From CAZQYB01 sp964597535 (GTDB lineage Bacteria > Planctomycetota > Phycisphaerae > Sedimentisphaerales > Anaerobacaceae): a stretch of DNA of 33,418 nucleotides. Made by a program: the position numbers and the translations under genes. Shown here piece after piece: positions 8,728-17,033 of this stretch. Numbering within the stretch: position 1 is the stretch's first letter; each line of letters starts with the position of its first letter. Under the pieces are notes generated by a model, which ran no database searches, had not been told where the DNA came from, and was given only the letters and a program-made list of their open reading frames with translations. The stretch is taken from positions 1-33,418 of the forward strand of contig CAZQYB010000007.1 in the NCBI GenBank assembly GCA_964597535.1. Reading direction: 5' to 3'.

Positions 8728-10512
8728 TTATTGCGTTTTTATTTTCGTAACTTTATTTATGAACTCTGCAAATTCACCATTTTGATATCTGGGTTTAATA
8801 TGTGCGTTGATAGCTGAAACTTCAGGATGTTCCCGCAGAAACTCGAGCACAGAAGATAGAGATACAGGTGAGGTACCGATTTTGAGCTTTTCAAAGATGC
8901 TTTTTAAGACTTCATAATCTTCGGGATAATCCAGATTCATCCTGTATTGACTGAATTGCCATTCTTTCGGGGCGTTTGCTTTATTAATGTGGAAAAAGTC
9001 AGGGTTGTTCTTGAAATACAAAGACAGATATTCGCTGTGCTTGCTTGTGTCAATCATCGATTTGAGCTTTTCCAAAGCCTGGGTGCTGATGACTTCAGGT
9101 CTGACCCCCAGTGGTGCGTCCTCGAGGTAACTGAAATCGGCACCTGTCTGAAAATGTGATTGAAGTAAGAAATCAATCAGTTCGTGCGATATTAAAGGGC
9201 TGTCTCCGGTGACTCGGACAACGAAATCCAGGTCATAAAGTTTTGCTGCATCTAAAATACGTGCGGCCACGTCATTTTCTTTGCCTTTAAAGAACTTAAC
9301 TTTCCCACCAAGAGTATAATGTCTTAGCTTATCATCATCTGTGTGGGTGGAGGTAGCCAGGACAGTTAAAGCTGATATCTTACTGGCCAGGGTGTTTACG
9401 AGGCAATGTTCGATGGCGGTGGCACTGCCCAGTTTTAATAGGGCCTTGTTTGGCATCCTTTTAGAATGCATGCGGCAGACCACCACAACTCCAGCTACGG
9501 CTTTTCTTACGTCTTGAGCGGTTACTGCGGCGTCGGTGGGGAGGTCATGCAGGGCGACTGCCGGGAAAAAACTACCTTCTTCGTTGGGAAATAAGGCCTC
9601 GGCATTTTCGGTGCGCCTGAACTTTATATCATTTGAGAAAAGAAGCTGGCCCTGCTTGACTGCTCTGATTGTCGTTATGCGAGTTGCATGTGCGAGGTAA
9701 TCTTTTTGGACTTTTGTGATGTGTTTCGAGCCGTATATTCGCACGCACTGCCTAAGGTTGTCGACCATTTTTTTGAATTCGTGGGGCTCAAGGGCGGAAT
9801 AGTAATCTAATCCCCTGGACCCTCGCTCCAAAATTATATGCTTTTCAATTACGGACGCCCCGGCGAAAAAGGCATATTCAGGCATCCTAAGAGCAAGTTC
9901 TGAGTCTGCGTTGACATGGTCGGCAAAGCCTACAGGACAACCGTACTTGTCTTTCAAATATTGTATTCTGGCCAAGGATGTGTGCTCCAGCGGCGTGGGA
10001 AAAGCCTGGAAGCCGTAGATTAAAAGAGTGGGATTATTAAATCCGGACAGCGCAGAGAGGGCGAAGTCTATGTCTTTGTCCTCATAGCCGCCTACACCAA
10101 TTGCCACCGGCAGATGCATCTCAAGGATGCTTTTAACGAGCTTTTGGTCTAGAATGGTGGTAGGTGGGATTTTTATTGCATAAATTTTATTTTTTTTCTT
10201 GTGGGCCACGTCCAAGCCCCACCGGTCAAAGACATCTACCCAGACATCCATGCCTAACTTGCTGGCCCGGTCGATAAACTGGGCTCTTTCTTCGAAAGAG
10301 TAGAAGGTACGTTTGTAGATTTCGTATTTGCTGTAGGATGGCGTTGTCAGTTCATCGTATTTGTATAGTTGAAGCTTGACTGCGTCGGCCCCGGCCTTGT
10401 GGGCCTCTTCGATAAGTCTAAAATTAAGCTCAACTTTACCCTGAGCTGCATTGGCCAGTTCAGCAATAACGTAAACCACTTTCGGCGGAAACACTCTGTT
10501 TTTACCGCTCAT
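8728..10512 (-). CDS. NeuB-type synthase fused to SpsF-like cytidylyltransferase
   Basis: This 594-residue fusion joins a NeuB-like synthase (about 1-335) to an SpsF/COG1861-type nucleotidyltransferase (about 340-594). The first part has VVYVIAELANAAQGKVEL, DAVKLQLYK, GFADHV with His199, VIEKHIILERG with His225, and a SAF-like segment (TRITTIRAVKQGQLLFSNDI). The second has CRMHSKRMPNKAL (347-356 carry the RxxSxRxPxK signature) and VRVTGDSPL, so nucleotide-binding residues are preserved, unlike in the GT2-NeuA protein. ATG 10512 is preferred because AAGGA lies 7-8 bases upstream; a TTG 33 bases earlier lacks this. One polypeptide could both make and CMP-activate a nonulosonic-acid-like sugar. 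GFADHV differs from the canonical SDHT, so the synthase substrate may differ from the other NeuB in the locus. Confidence 0.85.
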   Translation of the reverse strand: MSGKNRVFPPKVVYVIAELANAAQGKVELNFRLIEEAHKAGADAVKLQLYKYDELTTPSYSKYEIYKRTFYSFEERAQFIDRASKLGMDVWVDVFDRWGLDVAHKKKNKIYAIKIPPTTILDQKLVKSILEMHLPVAIGVGGYEDKDIDFALSALSGFNNPTLLIYGFQAFPTPLEHTSLARIQYLKDKYGCPVGFADHVNADSELALRMPEYAFFAGASVIEKHIILERGSRGLDYYSALEPHEFKKMVDNLRQCVRIYGSKHITKVQKDYLAHATRITTIRAVKQGQLLFSNDIKFRRTENAEALFPNEEGSFFPAVALHDLPTDAAVTAQDVRKAVAGVVVVCRMHSKRMPNKALLKLGSATAIEHCLVNTLASKISALTVLATSTHTDDDKLRHYTLGGKVKFFKGKENDVAARILDAAKLYDLDFVVRVTGDSPLISHELIDFLLQSHFQTGADFSYLEDAPLGVRPEVISTQALEKLKSMIDTSKHSEYLSLYFKNNPDFFHINKANAPKEWQFSQYRMNLDYPEDYEVLKSIFEKLKIGTSPVSLSSVLEFLREHPEVSAINAHIKPRYQNGEFAEFINKVTKIKTQ

Positions 10513-10553
10513 TTTCCGATCCTTGCATAGTCGAACAGCTGGCAAATGTGCAT

Positions 10554-11342
10554 TCAGGACAAAATTTTGACATTTGGGGGCGTGGGGAATCCCTTATAAT
10601 AACTAATCATATTGATTTTAACGTCCTCGTACCGCCGGAAAACATTCGCAGTTACTTCGACTAAGTTTATCCTTTTAATTTTTTCTCTCTGTAAGTCTAT
10701 CGGATTTTGATGAGGCCTGCGAACAAGATAATCACTTTGATAAAAATCCAATCCCACAATCCAAAGTAGCTTTGGACGTAATATCTCCAGTGCATATATA
10801 ATTGCCAGTATACCAGTATTAGGATATTTTTGGGTATATTCTTTACCGAAATCCTTCCTGTTAAGCTCAAGAAGCTTCTTTGGAAGAAAATGTGTGTTCA
10901 ATCCAAGGAATTTGTAATGCTCAATAGCCCTTTTCATTCTTTGGTCCCTAACTGCCGAGACTTTCGGCAACTGAACCTCAGTAATATTCAGTCTTTTATA
11001 GTTTCGTTTTTGAAGCGGGGCGGTCATAAGCCGATTTACGAAATGAACACAGTTTTTGCCAGTCAATGAATCGCCGACCAGTTTCATCTCTTCATCAAAG
11101 TTATTCACAACAAAACAGCTTTCAAACTCCTTATCATACCTGGGAAGCTGTTCCAGAGATTTGCCTTTGAGCAGAATAGCAAAGCTCTCTAAGCATGTGG
11201 GGAAATACGGACATTCCCTCACATCTTTCACAAAGCAAAATTCATACAGCGAACTAATGCAATCTCTCGTAATATATCTTCTTGTAGCGTGCAGAGATTC
11301 TTTTACCGAAGCATATATAGATTCGGGAGGTTTATCTTCCAT
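10554..11342 (-). CDS. Sialyltransferase-like protein (GT29/GT42-like)
   Basis: The 262-residue protein has two segments that recall bacterial and eukaryotic sialyltransferases. FAILLKGKSLEQLP at 54-67 with VVNNF at 78-82 resembles the donor-binding GNGPSL...RCNQF region of Campylobacter Cst-II. YPNTGILAIIYALEI at 173-187 with VGLDFYQ at 196-202 resembles the second motif, where Cst-II has LSGIDFYQ. The glycine-rich first motif is degenerate (LKGKSL) and I cannot place a convincing catalytic His near the C-terminus; His211 is a candidate. The N-terminal 50 residues contain four Cys. It is transcribed just before the NeuB-SpsF fusion, 41 bases apart, which makes it the best candidate for transferring the CMP-activated sugar. 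A DUF115-like role is an alternative. Confidence 0.55.
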   Translation of the reverse strand: MEDKPPESIYASVKESLHATRRYITRDCISSLYEFCFVKDVRECPYFPTCLESFAILLKGKSLEQLPRYDKEFESCFVVNNFDEEMKLVGDSLTGKNCVHFVNRLMTAPLQKRNYKRLNITEVQLPKVSAVRDQRMKRAIEHYKFLGLNTHFLPKKLLELNRKDFGKEYTQKYPNTGILAIIYALEILRPKLLWIVGLDFYQSDYLVRRPHQNPIDLQREKIKRINLVEVTANVFRRYEDVKINMISYYKGFPTPPNVKILS

Positions 11343-11426
11343 TAACCACTCCGCCTATAGCTATTGTCTTGCTCATTTCCTTAACCTTGCCGGTTTCTCA
11401 ATAGCGCATCCTTTGTCCCTGGCTAA

Positions 11427-12110
11427 TCACTCGACACATGCAGATGATTTGTGAGCACTTACTATAAATATTCGGCCAAACAGCCGTCCAATGACTTTAT
11501 TGCTTGTTATTCTTTGGAGTTTAGTCTTTGGAATTTTGTATATCGAAAAATAACGGTCCACGGATAGTTTTGCTTCACTTAACATATAAATGAGCAGTTC
11601 CCAGGAGAAAAATGTGTGATGTTTACATTGTCTTAACTTTCTGTATATATTAGATTGTATTGACTTTCCTGTAAGGAAGATATTTAATCTTTTACGCATA
11701 GGGAAATTATTCGGAACAGTTGCAAGTATCCTGCCGTTATCTTTAAGAATTCTCGCCATTTCTTCAAACAGGAAAATAGGGTCAAATACATGTTCAATTA
11801 CGTCACCTGCCCAGACCACATCGAATGATTTGTCTGGAAATTTGAGCCCAGCTTCGTCTACATCTGAAACGATTGCATTGAGCCCTTTTTGCTGACATTT
11901 GCTGACAGCAACGTCAGAGAAGTCAACACCTGTTACCTCGAAGCCTTTTTTTTGAAGTTCAAGAGCAATAGTGCCTATACCACAGCCGACATCCAGCAGT
12001 TTTTTCCCGTTGCCATTGGACAGTAGCGAAAACATAACCTGTTCTTCTTTTCTTATAGGGTTTTCGGCTCCATGTGAGTATCTGTAATTTTCTCGCTCTT
12101 CAGGCCTCAT
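11427..12110 (-). CDS. Class I SAM-dependent methyltransferase
   Basis: This 227-residue protein has the Rossmann-type SAM site LLDVGCGIGTIALELQKKG, motif II acidic residue in VTGVDFS, and DVVWAGDVIEHVFDP followed by ARILKDNGRILATVPN, the Methyltransf_11/UbiE pattern. The C-terminal 70 residues, rich in Lys and Arg, probably form the acceptor lid and might touch membrane. The acceptor is likely a sugar hydroxyl of the surface glycan because glycosyltransferases and sugar-activation genes flank it, but this is inference. It is the last of four consecutive methyltransferase genes and follows the previous one by nine bases. An 84-base gap separates it from the sialyltransferase-like gene; I see no clear promoter there. 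Confidence 0.85.
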   Translation of the reverse strand: MRPEERENYRYSHGAENPIRKEEQVMFSLLSNGNGKKLLDVGCGIGTIALELQKKGFEVTGVDFSDVAVSKCQQKGLNAIVSDVDEAGLKFPDKSFDVVWAGDVIEHVFDPIFLFEEMARILKDNGRILATVPNNFPMRKRLNIFLTGKSIQSNIYRKLRQCKHHTFFSWELLIYMLSEAKLSVDRYFSIYKIPKTKLQRITSNKVIGRLFGRIFIVSAHKSSACVE

Positions 12111-12119
12111 AATGTCGTT

Positions 12120-12746
12120 TCATTTTACTTCTAAAGTGTACTTTTTTTGCATAAACACGATGATTTTATGAGTATTTGAAGGAATCCGGTCGTGCACTTC
12201 AGAAAACTCGTGAAATTCTTGAATTACATCATCAAGCGAATCCCACAACGTAGATTCATACTTATGTCTTTTTTTTACATTCTTCTTATAATCATACTTT
12301 TTGTATGGCTGCACAAACGGGACATCGAGGACCAAAATGCCGCCGGTTTTTAGAACTCTTGCCGACTCCATCGAGACCTTTCTCAGGTCCCACGCGTGGT
12401 CCAGACAATTGCAATAAACACCATCAAATGTGGAATCTTCAAACGGAATATTATGGAAGTCCCCCTCAATTACATACTCGTTGTCAGACCCCGGATTAAG
12501 GTCAATGCCGGTCGCCTCCGAGTGCCCTAAGTCTCTGAAGGCCCTGACCTCTTCGCCCAGGCGAGCTGCTAAGCATAATACCTTTTTACCAGGAATTTTG
12601 GGAGAGATATCGGCGAGCCTCTTTCTAAAGCTCTCGACTCTCTTGTTCCACTTCTGCTGAAAATGCTCCATCTTTTTAGAAAGCTTCTCTCGCTGGTGGC
12701 TCAGATAATGTTGGTAGTCCTTGTATTTCCGCTTATGTAGCGCCAT
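12120..12746 (-). CDS. Class I SAM-dependent methyltransferase
   Basis: This 208-residue protein has a basic, probably helical N-terminus of about 55 residues (HKRKYKDYQHYLSHQREKL) followed by a compact SAM-binding domain: KVLCLAARLGEEVRAF (a variant of the glycine-rich motif I), ATGIDLNPG, IPFEDSTFDGVYCNCLDHAWD and ARVLKTGGILVLDVPF. Motif I lacks the usual GxGxG, reading AARLGEE, which is seen in some divergent members. ATG 12746 is chosen because GAGAGG lies 7 bases upstream, just after the FkbM stop; an ATG 15 bases earlier would overlap the FkbM gene and has no properly spaced ribosome site. The acceptor is unknown; context suggests glycan O-methylation. Confidence 0.78.
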   Translation of the reverse strand: MALHKRKYKDYQHYLSHQREKLSKKMEHFQQKWNKRVESFRKRLADISPKIPGKKVLCLAARLGEEVRAFRDLGHSEATGIDLNPGSDNEYVIEGDFHNIPFEDSTFDGVYCNCLDHAWDLRKVSMESARVLKTGGILVLDVPFVQPYKKYDYKKNVKKRHKYESTLWDSLDDVIQEFHEFSEVHDRIPSNTHKIIVFMQKKYTLEVK

Positions 12747-12750
12747 CTCA

Positions 12751-13602
12751 CTACCTCTCATCCTTCACTAACAAAATTGACCGGACAATCTTCGGACTTA
12801 TCTTTCCTTTCTTACATTTCTGTTCTATCGGATACGAGCTCCATTTAATAGCATGTTCTGTCGAAACGCAATTATATATGGCTCTTCTGGCTATGGGGGC
12901 TCCGGGGACCGGCTCATAACCATGCTTCCTGAATAAGTCCGGTTTCGGCACACCGGCTGAGACCACGTATTTAAATGCAAAACCAATCTCAACCAAATTT
13001 CTAAGAACCACTTCAAAACTGTCTTTGGTAAAAAATTGAGGGTGTACTTCAGCAAGAATTTTACAATGGTTCGTCTCTTTTAGACATTGCATAGCTCCGC
13101 GTAATGCCTCTACTTCATAACCCTCGATATCCATTTTTATAAAGTTGGGCAGCACACTTAAACTATCTATGGTTCGGGTCAAAATCTCACGTTTTTGACC
13201 CTTCAGCCCAGGCCGGTCATGTAAGGTGGATAGATTCGGTTTATCGGCCAGATAGATTGGCTGGCTGCCACTTTTATCTGACACGGCAAAATCGTAGATT
13301 TGGGTGGTGTCTTTAAAACCATTTGCTTCCAGGTTTTTTATAAGAAGCTTTCTTGACCTCGGGTCTGGCTCAATCGCTATAACTTTATCCATTGCTCCAC
13401 ATAAATGTAGTGTAGTATAGCCGATGTTAGCTCCGACGTCTATCCCCAGGTGACCGGATACTTCTTTTTGAAGAATCCACATAAAACACGGTTCTCTTAT
13501 ACCCCTGTTGGCCAACACTTTGGATATACCTCCATCATTGGGCTCCAAAAACATCTTAAAACCGTTTATTTTCTTGGTAATCATCTTATTGCTCCCGCTC
13601 AT
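12751..13602 (-). CDS. FkbM-family methyltransferase
   Basis: This 283-residue protein carries the FkbM (Methyltransf_21) signature: LGIDVGANIGYTTLHLCG for SAM binding, VIAIEPDPRSRKLLIKNLE, and FIKMDIEGYEVEALRG followed by KILAEVHPQFF. FkbM proteins O-methylate sugars or polyketides, and many sit in polysaccharide loci. The C-terminal 60 residues are basic and outside the core fold. The start at 13602 is uncertain: an in-frame ATG at 13584 has GGGAG about 7 bases upstream and is an equally good candidate, giving 277 residues. It lies 14 bases after the preceding methyltransferase and 4 bases before the next start, so the group is one transcription unit. Confidence 0.88.
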   Translation of the reverse strand: MSGSNKMITKKINGFKMFLEPNDGGISKVLANRGIREPCFMWILQKEVSGHLGIDVGANIGYTTLHLCGAMDKVIAIEPDPRSRKLLIKNLEANGFKDTTQIYDFAVSDKSGSQPIYLADKPNLSTLHDRPGLKGQKREILTRTIDSLSVLPNFIKMDIEGYEVEALRGAMQCLKETNHCKILAEVHPQFFTKDSFEVVLRNLVEIGFAFKYVVSAGVPKPDLFRKHGYEPVPGAPIARRAIYNCVSTEHAIKWSSYPIEQKCKKGKISPKIVRSILLVKDER

Positions 13603-13616
13603 TCTCAGATTTGTTG

Positions 13617-14357
13617 TTACAGATGTTTTTTGTTCTTCCAGAGCTCAACTCTGCCCTTACTTTTTGTAAGTATACAATGAATGACGTATATTGTCACTTT
13701 TTGATAATCAAGTATTCCAGATTTTCGCAGATGCTTTTTCACATAGCGTAGATGCTTCTTGGCAGTTTTGTGAAGGTAAGGCCCCAGGTCGCAATAATTC
13801 TTTCTCCATGTTTCAATTTTTTCAATGTCAAAACCACTTTTAAAAAATAGCTTTTCGATGGACTTAAAGTCGCCTGAAACAAAAATCTTTCCGCCATGCA
13901 GATGAATAGGCGCTGTCAAATATAGCTTCCCATCCGGCCTGAGAACTCTACGGATTTCTTTTAACGCTTTTCGTGGTTTCTTCCAGTGCTCAATTGTTTG
14001 ACTGCCAATCACATAGTCGAACGAATTATCTTCAAAAGGCATACGTGTCACACTGCAAACATGAGTGGTTAAATCGGTCTCCTTAATGTCAATCCCCGTC
14101 CACTTACAATTATTTTCTTTTGTTATTTTTTTTATGAGACCGCCCTTTTTGCTGTTCCCGCAACCGACCTCCAGCACATTTTTCTTATGGAACTTTGTAT
14201 AATATAATTCACAGATAGCAGCCTGACAGTTACGAATTGGAGATTGCGGAATATAGCGTTTTCCATCCGGAGTTACATTCTTACGATTTGCTCTCTCATA
14301 CTCCTTACAATAATCATATTTGCGGCAAGATATACAAATAACGTCATCGAGTTCCAT
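13617..14357 (-). CDS. Class I SAM methyltransferase with N-terminal Cys cluster
   Basis: This 246-residue protein opens with VICISCRKYDYCKEYE, giving Cys8, Cys11 and Cys17, which may bind zinc or an iron-sulfur cluster. The SAM domain follows: KKNVLEVGCGNSKKGGLI, WTGIDIKETDL, MPFEDNSFDYVIGSQTIEHW and IRRVLRPDGKLYLTAPIHLHGG. The C-terminus is very basic. GGAG lies 8 bases before ATG 14357. As first of four methyltransferase genes it sits 33 bases after the GT4 gene. The Cys-rich start is unusual for a simple sugar O-methyltransferase and may serve in protein contact. The substrate is unknown; a glycan is inferred from context. Confidence 0.83.
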   Translation of the reverse strand: MELDDVICISCRKYDYCKEYERANRKNVTPDGKRYIPQSPIRNCQAAICELYYTKFHKKNVLEVGCGNSKKGGLIKKITKENNCKWTGIDIKETDLTTHVCSVTRMPFEDNSFDYVIGSQTIEHWKKPRKALKEIRRVLRPDGKLYLTAPIHLHGGKIFVSGDFKSIEKLFFKSGFDIEKIETWRKNYCDLGPYLHKTAKKHLRYVKKHLRKSGILDYQKVTIYVIHCILTKSKGRVELWKNKKHL

Positions 14358-14390
14358 TAACTACACTCCATTTACAAATAACAGATGTTC

Positions 14391-15503
14391 TTATTCCGTC
14401 AGAGCTTCTCTAAATACCTTTTTATACTGCTCAAAAGTCTTGTCTAAAGAAAACTGTTCCACGGCGTAGCTTCGTGCGTTTTCACCCAGTCGGAGTCTTA
14501 GCTTTTCGTTCTTCAACAATAATTCTATTGCATTGCGAATTTGTTGGGGCTCGGGTTCAACAAGGACTCCGGTTTTACCATCGAGGATAAGATTTTCTAT
14601 GCCGGGCGATTTGGCACCGATGCAAGCGCACCCACAGGCCATAGCCTCTATCAGGGTCTTCGGATGTCCCTCCCACTGAGCGAGATTAACATATATCTTC
14701 GAGTTGTTGATGTGCTGCGGCAGTAAACTGTGCTCGACTCGTTCAGTTATTTTGACTTGCAGCGATTTTTCCTTTGCCAGCGATTTTAGTTTGTCCTTTA
14801 AGCGCCCGTTACCTATAAGATGGATTTTTAATTGCGTCCCGGATAATGCATCAAATAGAAGCCGGTGCCTTTTCTTCGCTACCAATCGCGCGATGCAAAG
14901 TATATCAAAATCCTTTTTTGCATTGGTATCCGGCTTAAACTGCTCTGTATCAACATAATTGGGTATAACCACAATTTTTTCTTTGGGTAAGCCGTAGTTT
15001 TCACATACCCATTGACACAACTCTTTGGTAGGGACGATGCATCGGTAAGCTTTTTCGAACGTGGTTTTTTCTTGTAAAATCCTCTTTCTGACTCGCCTGC
15101 CGGACTTTCCAAGGGTTTGAGCGGATTCGCCATAGACGTATCCACATCTTGCAATGACCTTGGCTGCCCATAACCTGCCGGCAAGAATTGCGGTGCCGCT
15201 GCTATGGGCTTGATTAGTAATGATAATGTCTGCTTTCCTGCCTTGGCGGAAGAACAAAAATGGTAATAAATGGCGATACAAAAATCCGAGCTTTTTAGGA
15301 ACTAAAAAGGGCCATTGAGAATGAACTTTGGCGGCAAACCCAATATCAGGCAGCTTTCTGCTGCGGTCGTATGTGTAGAGAGAAATATTCCATCCGTCCT
15401 GCGCAAATCTTTTAAATATGGCAATTTCTCTGTGCAGAGAGCCGATGCGCTTCCATGTGCCAAGCCCGTTATTGTTCGAGGCAAAAACAGCCAGATGAAA
15501 CAT
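14391..15503 (-). CDS. Group 1 (GT4-type) glycosyltransferase
   Basis: This 370-residue protein shows the full GT4 layout. The acceptor domain begins MFHLAVFASNNNGLGTWKRI. The linker is IVVIPNYVDTEQFKPD. The donor domain has DILCIARLVAKKRH, IHLIGNGRLKDKL and the E-x7-E segment EGHPKTLIEAMACGCACIGAKSPGIENLI. Such enzymes transfer hexose, N-acetylhexosamine or heptose from an activated donor on the cytoplasmic face of the inner membrane. Between it and the tandem kinase gene is a 109-base gap with AAGG about 9 bases before ATG 15503; no promoter is obvious. Proximity to lpxI, lpxD and a kinase suggests a role in lipid A core extension, but the sugar cannot be named. Confidence 0.88.
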   Translation of the reverse strand: MFHLAVFASNNNGLGTWKRIGSLHREIAIFKRFAQDGWNISLYTYDRSRKLPDIGFAAKVHSQWPFLVPKKLGFLYRHLLPFLFFRQGRKADIIITNQAHSSGTAILAGRLWAAKVIARCGYVYGESAQTLGKSGRRVRKRILQEKTTFEKAYRCIVPTKELCQWVCENYGLPKEKIVVIPNYVDTEQFKPDTNAKKDFDILCIARLVAKKRHRLLFDALSGTQLKIHLIGNGRLKDKLKSLAKEKSLQVKITERVEHSLLPQHINNSKIYVNLAQWEGHPKTLIEAMACGCACIGAKSPGIENLILDGKTGVLVEPEPQQIRNAIELLLKNEKLRLRLGENARSYAVEQFSLDKTFEQYKKVFREALTE

Positions 15504-15612
15504 CTCTATCTGCCTTTTGAACGAATCTGTTTTATTTATTTTTGTTTGTTGTTTTCCCGAACTGTTGGCTATCTAATGCGAAAAAACTGATTTTAGCAAG
15601 GGTTTTTAGAGA

Positions 15613-16995
15613 CTATAAACGGTTATCTTCCCCGGGACAGTTGTTTTTTTGCAAGGGAGCCATATCCTTGGCTCGTCTGGCTTTATACGTCCGCTTCCAT
15701 CTATGCGCTATCATACTATCGAGGTCTGTCAAAACAGGACCATTTTCCGTAATCAGGATGTTTGAATGTTTTAAATCGCCGTGGCTAATGCGATATTTTC
15801 CCAGATTATCGAGCAGCTCCCTGACCTGCTGAGTTAACTTTGAACGGTTTTGTTCAGTAACATTACTGTTTCGTAGAAAATTGTAAAGGTTCTGCCCCTC
15901 AACGTATTCCGTTATAAGATAAGACTTCCATATAAGCTTTTTCTTGCGCTGCTCAATATATGCAAGAGGCCTCGGCGTAGCTATATTCAGCATCTCAAGC
16001 CGATGCGCGTGTAACCAGCAGCGACGGGCACGAGACTTCTTTATAGTATGGCGTGCCGAATGGATAATTCCCCTGTGGTTGTACCTTTTTATGACTATAT
16101 CCTGACCAGCCAAATTGATACGGGAGACAAAGCAGGTGTTTCCGTTTTTTAAGATTTGCCCACTTTGCATCAGTTCGTCAATGCCTTCTGCAAGCTTGTG
16201 GAAATCGGCTTTTTCGAAGAAATCTATTGCTGCGACCCCACAGTAGTTGTGTTCTTCGATTTTTTGGTATCTTTTATTTGTGCGCAGGCATTTCTTCAGT
16301 GCTTTTTTGGTTCCATTTTTTTGGGCTGCAGCCAATTTCTTCCGAAGCACAGCTATATCCGACCGGCTAAATTTCCACGACCGTGCCTGAGCATACTCTT
16401 TGCAAACGCTTGTGATTGCATCGGTGTTCTCATCGGGCACAGTGGACGCCAATAAAGCCAATTGAGCAATGGCCTGCCTCTTGTTAATATCACCGGAAAG
16501 AAAACACATTTGTGCCGGGTCGAGGGCAAACAGTTCTTCTGCCTGCAGCAGAAAGTTGCCCAAATGCAAATCCTTCTGCAATACACCTTTGCTGTGTTGT
16601 TTGGCCAATTCCCGCCCAACTCTGCACAACAGTTCACGTTTCTTGGCCGGGTCGGTTGTGTTGTCCCAGATTTCTCTGATGGTTAACGCATTGACGATTT
16701 TTTCTGTTACCACCGCCCAGTCGTGCTGATTGGTCTTGCCGTAAAACAATGGTGCTGGAGAATTCAAGTCTTGCTCCTGCAGCAGCTTCAGCGCCCGCCA
16801 TTCTCTTTTCATATGGTATTTTGCCTTGATTGGGTCTGCGAAGAGCTTAACGATAACAGGCCGTTGGTTCCAGATTGCATCGAGAACTTTTCGCTTTCTG
16901 CCCAAGCCGCGCAACAGGCCCACACAGACAACGGTTTGGGGCTGACTGTTTGAAGATGCAGGTTTAATCGTAAGTGGGAAAGGGAATTCAGCCAT
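15613..16995 (-). CDS. Tandem two-domain LPS-core-kinase-like protein
   Basis: One 460-residue chain contains two kinase-like domains of the Kdo kinase/WaaP/RIO-like type. Domain 1 (about 20-230): VIVKLF with Lys50, REW with Glu65, catalytic LQKDLHLGNF with Asp142 and Asn147, and ALDPAQ with Asp159. Domain 2 (about 250-440): DIVIKRY with Lys303, LITEYVEGQNL hinge, SHGDLKHSN with Asp407 and Asn412, and LTDLDSM with Asp424. Both sets of ATP- and metal-binding residues are present, so both halves could be active. Relatives phosphorylate Kdo or heptose in the LPS inner core. The gene is 38 bases downstream of lpxI, consistent with lipid A/core modification. Fusion of two copies is unusual for this family; protein-kinase activity is possible but less likely. 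Confidence 0.72.
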   Translation of the reverse strand: MAEFPFPLTIKPASSNSQPQTVVCVGLLRGLGRKRKVLDAIWNQRPVIVKLFADPIKAKYHMKREWRALKLLQEQDLNSPAPLFYGKTNQHDWAVVTEKIVNALTIREIWDNTTDPAKKRELLCRVGRELAKQHSKGVLQKDLHLGNFLLQAEELFALDPAQMCFLSGDINKRQAIAQLALLASTVPDENTDAITSVCKEYAQARSWKFSRSDIAVLRKKLAAAQKNGTKKALKKCLRTNKRYQKIEEHNYCGVAAIDFFEKADFHKLAEGIDELMQSGQILKNGNTCFVSRINLAGQDIVIKRYNHRGIIHSARHTIKKSRARRCWLHAHRLEMLNIATPRPLAYIEQRKKKLIWKSYLITEYVEGQNLYNFLRNSNVTEQNRSKLTQQVRELLDNLGKYRISHGDLKHSNILITENGPVLTDLDSMIAHRWKRTYKARRAKDMAPLQKNNCPGEDNRL

Positions 16996-17033
16996 AAGAT
17001 TATAACTGTCGTTAATAAAAATTACTGACGAAA

